From Hymenobacter sp. BT188 (lineage in GTDB: Bacteria; Bacteroidota; Bacteroidia; Cytophagales; Hymenobacteraceae): a DNA stretch of 64,000 nucleotides. Of the stretch, positions 1 through 8,371 are shown piece after piece. The DNA is taken from assembly GCF_014333585.1 (NCBI RefSeq), contig NZ_JACSCW010000002.1, positions 248,001-312,000 of the forward strand, read 5' to 3'. The notes under the pieces are model-generated. The model saw only the letters and a list, made by a program, of their open reading frames with translations. It searched no databases and was not told where the DNA came from. Both the position numbers and the translations under genes were made by a program. Every line of letters starts with the position of its first letter. Position 1 is the first letter of the stretch.

Positions 1-30
1 GCTCATAATTGGCTAAGATATCTAAATCAT

Positions 31-65
31 GCTCAGACTTATAACGGTTTATTATAAGTCTGAGC
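31..65 (-). terminator. Hairpin overlapping the 3' end of the malic enzyme gene
   Basis: A perfect 14-bp inverted repeat (31-44 with 52-65, 7-nt loop) covers the last codons and stop of the malic enzyme gene. There is no clear U-tract on the minus-strand side, so it may act as a weak or factor-assisted terminator, or protect the 3' end. That the stem lies partly inside the coding sequence is unusual but directly visible. Confidence 0.5.
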
Positions 66-2309
66 GTCAACCACGGCTATAGCTGTCATATTCACAATCT
101 CGCGCACCGAAGCGCCAAGCTGAAGCACATGGACAGGCTTACGCATCCCCATTAGTACCGGCCCAATCACTTCCGCACCGCCTATTTCCTGCAGCACTTT
201 GTAGGCAATGTTACCCGATACCACATTGGGGAAAATCAGCGTATTAGCTCCATGCTCGGCTAGTTCTGAGAATGGATAATGCTCCCGCAGAAGTTGAGGA
301 TTCAACGCCGTATTGGCTTGCATCTCCCCATCCAGAATCAGGTCGGGGTAGCGTTTCTTGGCAAGTTCAGTAGCCAAGCGAGCTTTATCAGGCAAAGGGC
401 CACGGTTAGAGCCGAAGTTGGAGTAGCTAAGCACTGCGATACGCGGCTCGGTATCGAAAAAGCGTACACCCCGCGCCGTCAGGCCGATGATATCCACCAT
501 TTCCTCGGCTGTGGGGTCGATGTTGACAGTGGTATCAGCGAAGAAGAAAGGCCCTTTGCGGTGCTGGATAATATACATACCCGCCACACGCTGCACGCCA
601 TCTTCTACCCCAATAACCTGCAAGGCTGGGGTAATAGACTGACCATAATCCTTGGTTAGACCAGTGATAAAGGCATCAGCCTGCCCAGTTTCGAGCATCA
701 TAGCACCGTAGTAATTGCGCTCGCGTAGCAATCGACGACCCTCGTAGAGCGTAATACCGCGCCGCTTCCGCTTTTGAAAAAGCAGCTCAGCAAACTCGGC
801 CCGCTGGTCGTTTTCTTCCAGAATATCAATAATCTGACAGCCTTCCAGATCGAGGCTATTGGCGCGGGCTATCTCATCAATTTTCTTGCGATTACCGAGC
901 AAAATAGGAAAAGCGATGCCCTCATCGTGCAAAATCTGAGCAGCTTTGAGCACCTTATAGGTGTCCGCTTCCGCAAATACCACGCGCTTCGGATTGGAGC
1001 GAGCGGCGCTGGTTATGCGGTTCATCAGCTTCTGGTTTACACCCAGTCGAGCCCGCAAATCATCCTCATAGCCTTGCCAGTCGGTGATAGACTGGCGCGC
1101 TGAGCCGCTTTCCATTGCGGCCCGTGCTACAGCCGGCGAGATGGTCGTAATCAGGCGAGGATCGAGGGGCTTCGGAATAAGATAGGTGCGCCCAAAAGCC
1201 AGTGTATTGTCGCCGTAGGCTTTGTTTACCATGTCGGGCACGGGCTCCTTGGCAAGGTGCGCCAGCGCCTGAACGGCCGCCAGCTTCATTGCTTCATTGA
1301 TTTCAGTAGCGCGCACGTCCAAAGCCCCCCGGAATATGTAGGGGAAGCCGAGTACGTTATTCACCTGATTCGGATGGTCGGAGCGACCGGTAGCCATAAT
1401 CAAGTCGGGCCGTGTGGCCATGGCTACTTCGTATTCAATCTCCGGGTTCGGGTTGGCTAGGGCAAACACGATGGGATTGTCGGCCATGCGCAGCAGCAGC
1501 TCGGACGGCAGCACATTTGCCGCCGACAAACCCAGGAACACATCGGCGCCTTCCAGGGCTTCGGCCAACGACGTGATGGTACGCTGCGTAGCAAACTGCA
1601 TCTGCAAATCGGCCAGATCAGTACGCTCTGCGTTGATAACACCTTTGATGTCAAACACTACGACGTTCTCAACCTTGAGCCCCAGCGCCAGGTACAACCG
1701 CAGACACGATATAGCCGCTGCCCCGGCGCCACTGACAACAAGCTTAATCTCATCAATCTTTTTGCCCACGACCTCCAGCGCATTCAGTAGCGCGGCCGAC
1801 GAAATAATAGCCGTGCCATGCTGGTCGTCGTGCATAAGCGGGATGTTCATCTTCTCCCGCAATTCCGTCTCAATCCGGAAGCACTCCGGTGCCTTAATAT
1901 CCTCCAGATTGATACCGCCGAAGGTGGGCTCTAGGGATTTTACGATCCGAATAAACTCATCGGGGTCGGTGGCGTCAATCTCAATGTCGAAGCAGTCGAT
2001 GCCCGCAAACTTCTTGAACAGTACGCCTTTGCCTTCCATTACCGGTTTAGAGGCATCGGGCCCGATGTTGCCTAAGCCCAGCACCGCTGTACCATTGGAA
2101 ATGACGCCTACCAGGTTGCCTTTGGCCGTGTATTTATAGACATCCTCCTTGTTGGCGGCAATGGCCAAGCAAGGCTCCGCAACGCCGGGCGAGTAAGCTA
2201 AGGCCAGATCCAACTGCGTACTGAGCGGCTTGGTGGGCACTACTTCAATCTTGCCCGCTGGGGTACGAGAATGGTAGTCGAGGGCTTCCTGTTTATTGAT
2301 TTTTAGCAT
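39..2309 (-). CDS. maeB: NADP-dependent malic enzyme (MaeB type, malic enzyme-phosphotransacetylase fusion)
   Basis: Oxidatively decarboxylates malate to pyruvate with reduction of NADP+, supplying NADPH and linking the TCA cycle to pyruvate. About 756 residues, the usual size for the two-domain form. The N-terminal malic enzyme domain carries the SPGVAEPC segment near residue 40 and a nucleotide-binding VVSGAGAAAISCL motif near residue 190. The C-terminal third (from about residue 430, KRVVFAEAD) resembles phosphate acetyltransferase; in this family it is regulatory and binds acetyl-CoA. I chose the ATG giving MLKINKQEALDYH because this is where the family's homology begins; a start 13 codons upstream adds only a proline-rich stretch. 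The gene stands alone, separated from the upstream gene by a strong terminator. An imperfect TAnnTTTG box (CAACTTTG) lies about 70 bp upstream. Confidence 0.95.
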   Translation of the reverse strand: MLKINKQEALDYHSRTPAGKIEVVPTKPLSTQLDLALAYSPGVAEPCLAIAANKEDVYKYTAKGNLVGVISNGTAVLGLGNIGPDASKPVMEGKGVLFKKFAGIDCFDIEIDATDPDEFIRIVKSLEPTFGGINLEDIKAPECFRIETELREKMNIPLMHDDQHGTAIISSAALLNALEVVGKKIDEIKLVVSGAGAAAISCLRLYLALGLKVENVVVFDIKGVINAERTDLADLQMQFATQRTITSLAEALEGADVFLGLSAANVLPSELLLRMADNPIVFALANPNPEIEYEVAMATRPDLIMATGRSDHPNQVNNVLGFPYIFRGALDVRATEINEAMKLAAVQALAHLAKEPVPDMVNKAYGDNTLAFGRTYLIPKPLDPRLITTISPAVARAAMESGSARQSITDWQGYEDDLRARLGVNQKLMNRITSAARSNPKRVVFAEADTYKVLKAAQILHDEGIAFPILLGNRKKIDEIARANSLDLEGCQIIDILEENDQRAEFAELLFQKRKRRGITLYEGRRLLRERNYYGAMMLETGQADAFITGLTKDYGQSITPALQVIGVEDGVQRVAGMYIIQHRKGPFFFADTTVNIDPTAEEMVDIIGLTARGVRFFDTEPRIAVLSYSNFGSNRGPLPDKARLATELAKKRYPDLILDGEMQANTALNPQLLREHYPFSELAEHGANTLIFPNVVSGNIAYKVLQEIGGAEVIGPVLMGMRKPVHVLQLGASVREIVNMTAIAVVDAQTYNKPL

Positions 2310-2409
2310 TGCCAAAGGGGGTCGGGTGATAGGTGTCGGGCGGGGCAACCAATAAGCAAGTTGGGGCGAATTTGTCCCGAATCAAAGTTGAGGTAAGACA
2401 ACTATATTC

Positions 2410-2446
2410 AAAAAAGCCCCCCAGCGCAAGGTCTGGGGGGCTTTTT
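2410..2446 (-). terminator. Intrinsic terminator after the lytic transglycosylase gene
   Basis: Perfect 14-bp stem, AAAAAGCCCCCCAG paired with CTGGGGGGCTTTTT, with an 8-nt loop and T-runs on both strands. It lies 30 bp past the stop of the LysM transglycosylase gene and would end the tatA-tatA-gatA-mltD transcript. Confidence 0.93.
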
Positions 2447-2475
2447 GGGAAGATGGAATTATAATATTATGATGC

Positions 2476-4521
2476 CTACCGGGCAACAATCAGTTGTTGG
2501 CCGGGCTTCACTGCATCCGACTTCAAGTTGTTGAGCTTACGCAACTGGTCTACCGTTACGCCTTCGTAGCGCCGTGAGATATTATAAAGTGTGTCGCCGG
2601 GCTGCACCAGATGCACCTTCTTAATAGCTGCACGGCTAGGGGATGCTTTAGTAGTGCTAGGCTTAGTTAAAGCGACGCGTGGAGCCTTCTCTTCGGTGGG
2701 CTGGGGGGCATTTTGAGCTAATGTTTCCGCGTCGGCTGGCACATAGAAAACCAGCTTTTGGCCCGGTGACAAGCCTACTGACTTCAACTGATTCCAAGCC
2801 ATTAGTTGCGCCACGCTTACCCCTTTGGTACGAGCTAGCTTCTCCAGAAAATCACCTTTGCGCACGATGTATTCGGTCGGCAAGCTATCCTGTGCTACTT
2901 CGGTAGCCGCATCAAACGTGGTGCCGCTGGCTACTATTCCTGGATCCACTTTATCCGTAGTTGCCGCCGCCTTCAAAGCTACCGGCTTACTGCTGGAAAC
3001 TGTTATACTTTGCTCCACTGCGGCTATGGTAGCCTGGGCTTCTTCAGCTGCTTCGGCTACTGGTACTTGAGCGGGCTTTGTAATTGTGGCTTTAGCCACT
3101 GTGGGAGGCGTTTTTACACCTATCAACGGTAGCTTTTCGGGCAACATCAACCGATTAGCTGCCACCTTGTTTTTGCTTGGCGCGGCCTTTTCGGTAATTG
3201 GTACAAGAACAATTAGTTGTTGCTTAGGCACCAATGCTTTGCCACGCTGCAAGCTGTTCCAGCGGGCTAGCTGAGCAGTCGTTACATCATAACGGGCTGC
3301 TATGGCTCGCACCGTCTCGCCGCGCTTCACCGTATGACGCACTTTGCGGTGGCGTGGCTCGGCTAGTGCCGGTTTGTTGGTTGCTGCTACAGCAGTAGAG
3401 CTAAAGCCAAAACCCTGGAAGTCAAGCAAACGTGGGGTCAGCGGTGAGGGTGGTGGTACGGATACTTTGCAAAAATCCAGAAACAGGTTGCGGTCTTGAG
3501 CGGCTAGTTCCTGCCGCACCCGCACGGGCACTTTCAGGGAATAGTTGCGAAGCGTTTCGGGGATATAGGGCTTGCGCAACTCGGGGTTATAGCGCGAAAC
3601 AGCCGCCGAATCAAGCCCAAACTGAGCCGAAAACTTGCGTAGATCCAGCGACCGACCCGAAATGAGCAACGTGTCCATGGGCTCAGGATACTGATACCGC
3701 AATGAGTCCGAGTGCAGCCTGTGCTCCCGCGCGTATTGCAGGGTATAGAAGGTAGCCGTGAACGTCGGTACGTAATTGCGGGTCTCTTTAGGCAGATAAG
3801 GGTAAATAGCCCAGAAATCGCGCTTGCCGCCTGACTTAGCAATGGCGCGGCGAATGTTGCCAGAACCGTAGTTATAGGCAGCTAACACCAGCTCCCAGTC
3901 GCCAAACATGCGGTATAAGTCGCGTAGGTATTTGCATGCCGCTTCCGTCGATTTCTCGGGGTCCATGCGCTCGTCCACGTACTCATTGCGCGTAAGTCGG
4001 AGGTCGCTGGCGGTGGGTCCCATAAATTGCCACAAGCCCAGCGCACCCACCCGCGACTTGGCTTGCGGTAGCAACGCTGACTCCACCACAGCCAGATATT
4101 TTAGATCCTGCGGCAGGTTGTACTTCGCCAGATATTTCTCAAACAGCGGGAAGTACAGATTTTGACGCTCGAGAATGCGCTGGGTATACGTCCGATTACG
4201 CACAGTAAAATAGTCCACAAAACTCATGACTGAGTTGTTGAACGTATGCGGCACATCGGTTTCCAGACAGGCAATACGATCCGCAACAAGGTCGCGAACG
4301 GCGGGGGGCTTTTGTAGCCAGCGAAGCCGAGCTGTATCGGGTAAGATAGGCTCGATGAGGACCAGCGTGTCGGGCAGCAGCTCAATAGACACGCGGGTCG
4401 TATCGTCATTGGTGCGCTGAACGTCCGGTTTCGGATTAGCGAGCTTTTGGGCCGCCGCTGGGCGGGCAACAGCTAGGGTCAGCAGAAATAGAACGGTAGT
4501 GCGCAGCAACGATTTTTTCAT
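2476..4521 (-). CDS. Membrane-bound lytic murein transglycosylase D-like protein with three LysM domains
   Basis: Predicted periplasmic enzyme that cleaves peptidoglycan glycan strands to 1,6-anhydro muropeptides. 681 residues. A signal peptide (MKKSLLRTTVLFLLTLAVARPAAAQ) is followed by an SLT domain at about 125-235 with the likely catalytic Glu in VVESALLPQAKS, then GLWQFMGPTA and the AAYNYGSGNI signature. Three LysM repeats follow, near 390-435, 550-595 and 635-681, separated by Ala/Pro/Thr-rich linkers; LysM binds GlcNAc-containing glycans. The start codon overlaps the gatA stop as ATGA, so the two are translationally coupled and probably cotranscribed with the tatA pair. The mixed operon (protein export, tRNA amidation, cell-wall turnover) gives no specific functional hint. 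Confidence 0.92.
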   Translation of the reverse strand: MKKSLLRTTVLFLLTLAVARPAAAQKLANPKPDVQRTNDDTTRVSIELLPDTLVLIEPILPDTARLRWLQKPPAVRDLVADRIACLETDVPHTFNNSVMSFVDYFTVRNRTYTQRILERQNLYFPLFEKYLAKYNLPQDLKYLAVVESALLPQAKSRVGALGLWQFMGPTASDLRLTRNEYVDERMDPEKSTEAACKYLRDLYRMFGDWELVLAAYNYGSGNIRRAIAKSGGKRDFWAIYPYLPKETRNYVPTFTATFYTLQYAREHRLHSDSLRYQYPEPMDTLLISGRSLDLRKFSAQFGLDSAAVSRYNPELRKPYIPETLRNYSLKVPVRVRQELAAQDRNLFLDFCKVSVPPPSPLTPRLLDFQGFGFSSTAVAATNKPALAEPRHRKVRHTVKRGETVRAIAARYDVTTAQLARWNSLQRGKALVPKQQLIVLVPITEKAAPSKNKVAANRLMLPEKLPLIGVKTPPTVAKATITKPAQVPVAEAAEEAQATIAAVEQSITVSSSKPVALKAAATTDKVDPGIVASGTTFDAATEVAQDSLPTEYIVRKGDFLEKLARTKGVSVAQLMAWNQLKSVGLSPGQKLVFYVPADAETLAQNAPQPTEEKAPRVALTKPSTTKASPSRAAIKKVHLVQPGDTLYNISRRYEGVTVDQLRKLNNLKSDAVKPGQQLIVAR

Positions 4522-5960
4522 CAGGGCAAAACAGGAGTGAGCGATTCCGTTACAGATTTGGCGAAGGCCAGTAGATGTTCCTCACGGAAAGCTCCGCTCA
4601 GAATTTGCAGCCCAATGGGCAAACCCGCCGCGTCGTGCCCGGCGGGTACCGATACGGCCGGCACGCCGGCCAGCGAAGCCTGTACAGTGAAAATGTCAGC
4701 CAGGTACATAGCTAGCGTATCTTGCTCGTTCTCCCCAATCCGGAACGCTGTGGTGGGCGTAGTCGGAAGTACCAAGAAATCATACTGACGCAATAGTTCG
4801 TCCGTTTTCTCTTTGATCAAACGTCGAACGCGTTGCGCTTTCGTATAATAGGCATCGTAATAATCAGCTGATAATACGAAGGTGCCCAACAAGATACGGC
4901 GTTGCACCTCAGGGCCAAAGCCTTGCGACCTGGTTTTTTTATACAACGACTCCAAATCCGTCGCATCAGAAGCCCTATATCCAAATTTTACACCATCGTA
5001 GCGGCTCAGGTTAGAGCTGGCCTCAGCGGTAGTCAGGATATAGTAGGAGGGAACGATATAATCGAGATAAGGGAAGTCAACCGCCTCCACTACATGCCCT
5101 TGGCCACGCAGTACATCGAGAGCAGCTTCCGTCGCGGCCTTTATTTCTGGGTTTAACCCTGGGCTTTCCAGACAATCGCGGATGTAGCCAATGCGTACAT
5201 GAGGAGCAGGAGTCAATAGCTCACTGTACGCTGGTACAGGCTGCTGGCTAACAGTACTATCGAAGTTGTCGGGGCCAGCCATTACTTCCAGCAGCAAAGC
5301 CGCGTCGTCGATGGAATGCGTTAGGGTGCCTATCTGATCGAAAGAAGACGCGTAGGCAACCAACCCATATCGGGAAATTCGTGAATAAGTGGGTTTGAAC
5401 CCTACTATTCCGCAGAAAGCGGCCGGCTGACGCACCGAACCACCCGTATCAGAGCCAATGGAGGCCAAGCACAGATCGGCCTGCACGGCCACGGCGGAAC
5501 CACCAGATGAGCCACCGGGCACCCGATCCGGATCAATAGCATTACGAGCGGGCCCGAAATAAGACGTCTCGTTGGAGGCGCCCATTGCAAACTCATCGCA
5601 GTTTTGCCGACCAATAATGATAGCATCCGCGTCGAGCAGACGCTGCACGGCCGTACCCGTGTAAAGCGACTTGAAGCCGTCGAGAATATGGCTGCTGGAT
5701 TGAAGCGAATGGTCTTTGTAAGCCAGCACGTCCTTTAAGCCGATAACCATACCCGCCAGCTTCCCGGCTGTGCCGGCCGCCAGCTTGGCATCTACAGCGT
5801 CGGCCTGAGCCAATGCCTCATCAGTAAATACTTCGAGGAAAGCATTCAGGTGGCTTTGCTTCTGAATGTTATCCAGATAATACTCCACGAGCTGACGACA
5901 GGTGGTAGTGCCTGCCGTCAGCTCGTCGCGAACTTCGGTAAGTGAATTAAAACGTCTCAA
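4521..5960 (-). CDS. gatA: Asp-tRNA(Asn)/Glu-tRNA(Gln) amidotransferase subunit A
   Basis: Glutaminase subunit of GatCAB, which converts misacylated Glu-tRNA(Gln) or Asp-tRNA(Asn) to the amide form. The amidase-signature catalytic set is complete: Lys in GLKDVL (about 76), Ser in PGGSSGGSA (about 151-155) and nucleophile Ser in GSDTGGSVRQPA (about 175). No in-frame ATG fits: the first available one would extend the gene 53 bp into tatA. The reading RRFNSLTEVRDEL matches the usual GatA N-terminus and begins at a TTG (5958-5960) placed 13 bp after the tatA stop, so I propose TTG initiation and a 479-residue protein. gatB and gatC are not in this window. The stop overlaps the next gene's start as ATGA. 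Confidence 0.9.
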   Translation of the reverse strand: MRRFNSLTEVRDELTAGTTTCRQLVEYYLDNIQKQSHLNAFLEVFTDEALAQADAVDAKLAAGTAGKLAGMVIGLKDVLAYKDHSLQSSSHILDGFKSLYTGTAVQRLLDADAIIIGRQNCDEFAMGASNETSYFGPARNAIDPDRVPGGSSGGSAVAVQADLCLASIGSDTGGSVRQPAAFCGIVGFKPTYSRISRYGLVAYASSFDQIGTLTHSIDDAALLLEVMAGPDNFDSTVSQQPVPAYSELLTPAPHVRIGYIRDCLESPGLNPEIKAATEAALDVLRGQGHVVEAVDFPYLDYIVPSYYILTTAEASSNLSRYDGVKFGYRASDATDLESLYKKTRSQGFGPEVQRRILLGTFVLSADYYDAYYTKAQRVRRLIKEKTDELLRQYDFLVLPTTPTTAFRIGENEQDTLAMYLADIFTVQASLAGVPAVSVPAGHDAAGLPIGLQILSGAFREEHLLAFAKSVTESLTPVLP

Positions 5961-5973
5961 GGGATACGGGCAA

Positions 5974-6378
5974 TCAATTGGATGACTGGTCGAGGCGAGG
6001 CCGCTCGGGAGCAGGCTGGGGGGCAATTTCGCCGTCCACGGGCGGTGCTATGTTCGTTCCGGTAACAGGATGTTCCATCGAGGTCAAAGTGGTCATAGCA
6101 GGCTGATCGATGGTGGACTGTGGCGGTGCCGCGTCGTAGCTGGGAGCGGTATAGGCAGTAGGTTGCTGGTATGGCTGGTTCTGTTTTGGCAGACCCGCGT
6201 TTTCAATCTCGCTGCGAATTTCGCTGGAGGCATCTTTAAACTCACGGATGCCTTTACCTAGGCCACGCGCCAGCTCCGGAATTTTGTTTGCCCCAAAGAA
6301 AATGAGAATGACGACCAGAATCAGCATGATTTCGCCGCCGCCAAGGTCGCCCAAGAACAGGAGAAGTGGAGTATTCAT
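5974..6378 (-). CDS. tatA: Twin-arginine translocase subunit TatA/TatB-like, with long acidic-proline tail
   Basis: Component of the Tat pathway that exports folded proteins. 134 residues: a short N-terminus, one membrane helix (EIMLILVVILIFFG), the hinge and amphipathic helix [22 protein letters not shown], then about 85 residues of low-complexity Pro/Gln/Ala-rich tail. The tail is longer than in the neighbouring copy and could indicate a TatB-like role, but it lacks features that would prove this. It sits 9 bp downstream of a second tatA and 13 bp upstream of the proposed gatA start, so all four genes appear to form one operon. tatC is not present here. Confidence 0.88.
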   Translation of the reverse strand: MNTPLLLFLGDLGGGEIMLILVVILIFFGANKIPELARGLGKGIREFKDASSEIRSEIENAGLPKQNQPYQQPTAYTAPSYDAAPPQSTIDQPAMTTLTSMEHPVTGTNIAPPVDGEIAPQPAPERPRLDQSSN

Positions 6379-6387
6379 GGCTACTAC

Positions 6388-6609
6388 TTACAGTCGAGTG
6401 TTGGTAGGATCATTCGGATTCACCGGCCGGTCCCGAAACTCAGGCTTATCTTCTTTGGTGGCATCCTTAAACTCACGGATACCTTTGCCGAGGCCTTTAG
6501 CCAGCTCCGGAATCTTGCGGGCTCCAAAGAGTAAAATAATGACGAATAAGATCAGCAAAATCTCGGTTGTACCGAAGTTGCCAATCAGGAAAAGCGAACC
6601 AAATGTCAT
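6388..6609 (-). CDS. tatA: Twin-arginine translocase subunit TatA/TatE family (short copy)
   Basis: 73 residues with the standard TatA plan: membrane helix [15 protein letters not shown], then [27 protein letters not shown] and a short polar tail. It is nearly identical to the downstream copy across the hinge and amphipathic helix, so the two are tandem duplicates. First gene of the tatA-tatA-gatA-mltD operon. Confidence 0.9.
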   Translation of the reverse strand: MTFGSLFLIGNFGTTEILLILFVIILLFGARKIPELAKGLGKGIREFKDATKEDKPEFRDRPVNPNDPTNTRL

Positions 6610-6679
6610 AATGGAGAGGCGCTCAGGCCGTTTGGGAGGAACAAACCAAGTATACGCAAGTCGATATGCGAGAGGATTG

Positions 6680-6687
6680 TAAAGGTA
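6680..6687 (-). promoter_or_regulatory. Possible -7 box for the tatA-gatA-mltD operon
   Basis: TACCTTTA on the minus strand, one mismatch from the Bacteroidota -7 consensus TAnnTTTG, 71 bp upstream of the short tatA. The divergent intergenic region 6610-6953 otherwise holds a single copy of the dispersed GGGGGGC word (6740-6745) and, on the plus strand, an imperfect TTACTTTG box near 6884-6891 that may serve the GAF-LytTR gene. Confidence 0.4.
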
Positions 6688-6953
6688 CCAGTTAATTTTA
6701 AAAATCGCTGCGGATAGCCACTTTAGCGTAGTGAGAAGTGGGGGGCTTTTTAAGCAAACCTAAATCCATTACCCGTGTTTTTGCCGTACTAAAACTCTAA
6801 TTGTGTTAAGCATTGACTGCATTCAACGCGTAAAACATTGTTTTCATCGTTTAGAATCAGTGTTTCATAGCTTAAGTATGATTACTTTGTAGTAGCTAAA
6901 TGCTCTCTAGGTCAAAGTTTTAGTATCACGCTTTTTTGCTTTTTCCTTTCCCT

Positions 6954-7922
6954 ATGTCTGCTAAGCCAGCATCGTTCACTAAAGCTTCTTCTCTTCCCTT
7001 TGCCGCTTTGGGTAAAGAAAGCGAGGCCGTGCGGCTGGAAGTATTGCGCAATTATCAGATTCTGGATACGCCCCCCGAACAAGTATTCGACGATCTAGCT
7101 CAGTTGGCTGGCTTTATCTGTGGAACCCCCATTTCGCTGGTGTCCCTGATAGACTCTGATCGACAATGGTTTAAGGCTAAAGTGGGTTGGGACACTAGCG
7201 ACAGCACCGATAGGGATATAGCCTTTTGTCAGCACACGATATTGGGGGAAGATGTATTCGAAATTGAGGATACCACCAAGGATCCGATGTTTTGCGATAA
7301 TCCTCTGGTAACGGCTGCTCCCAGCATTCGCTTCTACGCGGGCGCTCCGCTCATTACGCCCGAAGGAGTCCCGCTAGGCACTATTTGTGCTCTCGACACG
7401 GTACCTCACCGACTCACTGATGCCCAGCGTAGTGCCTTACGCATCGTGGCCCGTGAGGTAGTATCGCACTTAGAACTGCGCCGGGCACGTCAGCAACTAG
7501 AGCAGGAGCAGCGCAAGCTGGATGGTCTCCTGCGCATGGCCAACGACGCGGCGGAGTCCTTATACATGGGTAGTAAGGCTGAGATTTTTATCAAGCAAGA
7601 TAATAAGCTCCTGCGGGTAGAAACGGCTGATATTCGCTATGTCGAGGCCCTCGGCGACTACGTGAATATCTATGTAGCGAAGGAGCGGTACACTGTGTAC
7701 AGCACGATGAAAGAGCTGGAGGTAAAGCTGCCGGCCCGCGATTTTGTGCGTGTACACCGCAAATACATTGTGCGGCTCGATTGCATTGTGGCTATAGAAG
7801 CCGATTTTGCTCTCATCGCGGCCGCCCGCAACTGGCACTCTGATAGCGGAAGCAATACATTGCCTATTCCCATTGGCAATTCCTATAAGTCAATCTTGAT
7901 GAGCCGCCTTAATCTCGTTTAG
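6954..7922 (+). CDS. GAF-LytTR transcriptional regulator
   Basis: Predicted one-component regulator: a GAF sensor domain fused to a LytTR DNA-binding domain. 322 residues. The GAF region spans about 35-175 (DTPPEQVFDDLAQLAG, FCQHTILG, YAGAPLITPEGVPLGTICALD); related GAF domains bind small ligands, but the ligand cannot be read from sequence. A short coiled linker (LRRARQQLEQEQRKLDGLL) leads to LytTR at about 205-315 (RYVEALGDYVNIYV, VHRKYIVRLDCI). There is no receiver domain and no adjacent histidine kinase, so it differs from the usual LytTR two-component partner. ATG at 6954 is preferred over a TTG six codons upstream. Confidence 0.87.
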   Translation: MSAKPASFTKASSLPFAALGKESEAVRLEVLRNYQILDTPPEQVFDDLAQLAGFICGTPISLVSLIDSDRQWFKAKVGWDTSDSTDRDIAFCQHTILGEDVFEIEDTTKDPMFCDNPLVTAAPSIRFYAGAPLITPEGVPLGTICALDTVPHRLTDAQRSALRIVAREVVSHLELRRARQQLEQEQRKLDGLLRMANDAAESLYMGSKAEIFIKQDNKLLRVETADIRYVEALGDYVNIYVAKERYTVYSTMKELEVKLPARDFVRVHRKYIVRLDCIVAIEADFALIAAARNWHSDSGSNTLPIPIGNSYKSILMSRLNLV

Positions 7923-8039
7923 TATTACATAAACGCAATACATCGGCTGTTTACTTAAAAGTTGTACCTCAAAACGTAATATTCACCGAGTAAATAAGCG
8001 AGTTCGGCGAATAGAATTTTTATACAATTGAAAAGAGCT

Positions 8040-8183
8040 TATCTTTCGGGCTGTTATCGGAGTGTTTAACCTAAATGACAGGCTAGAAGGTCTTTCTTGA
8101 CTTCTTATTTAGGTGAGGTTTTCTGATAGCTAAGTTTGTTTTCATAGCTCAGAAAGGCACCGTGCACTGCACGGTGTTTTTTT
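8040..8183 (+). ncRNA. Candidate small RNA or structured 3' UTR
   Basis: The 448-bp gap 7923-8371 has no convincing ORF but shows ordered structure. TATCTTTC at 8040-8047 is one mismatch from the -7 consensus. It is followed by a nested stem (8070-8076 with 8107-8113, inner AGAAG/CTTCT), a second small stem around TAGCT repeats (8129-8150), and a strong terminator at 8158-8183. This could be an independent sRNA of about 130 nt, or the 3' UTR of the GAF-LytTR mRNA. Confidence 0.35.
8158..8183 (+). terminator. Intrinsic terminator
   Basis: Perfect 8-bp GC-rich stem CACCGTGC/GCACGGTG with a 3-nt loop followed by seven Ts. It ends the GAF-LytTR transcript or the candidate sRNA. Confidence 0.9.
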
Positions 8184-8337
8184 ATGCCTGTTTGTTTGGT
8201 GCGTCATAAGAAGGACCAACAGAAAAATAGTTGTCCATTGATTTCTTGATTAAATTCAAAAGATAGGATTGTGGGACTTCTGCTGACTGAGCGGAATTAA
8301 GACACAACACTGATTCTGGTAAACGCTGGATTGTCCG

Positions 8338-8345
8338 TAGGTTTG
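8338..8345 (+). promoter_or_regulatory. Bacteroidota -7 promoter box for the LD-carboxypeptidase gene
   Basis: Perfect TAnnTTTG match (TAGGTTTG), 27 bp before the LD-carboxypeptidase ATG, giving a leader of roughly 20 nt. A copy of the dispersed GGGGGGC word (minus orientation, 8362-8367) lies within that short leader. Confidence 0.65.
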
Positions 8346-8371
8346 CGGCCGGCCAAATTTGCCCCCCAGCC

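Noticed and set aside
1414..2139. 241-codon plus-strand ORF inside the malic enzyme gene
   Set aside because: Antisense shadow of a strong minus-strand coding frame; its residues are mostly Ser/Pro/Ala codon complements.
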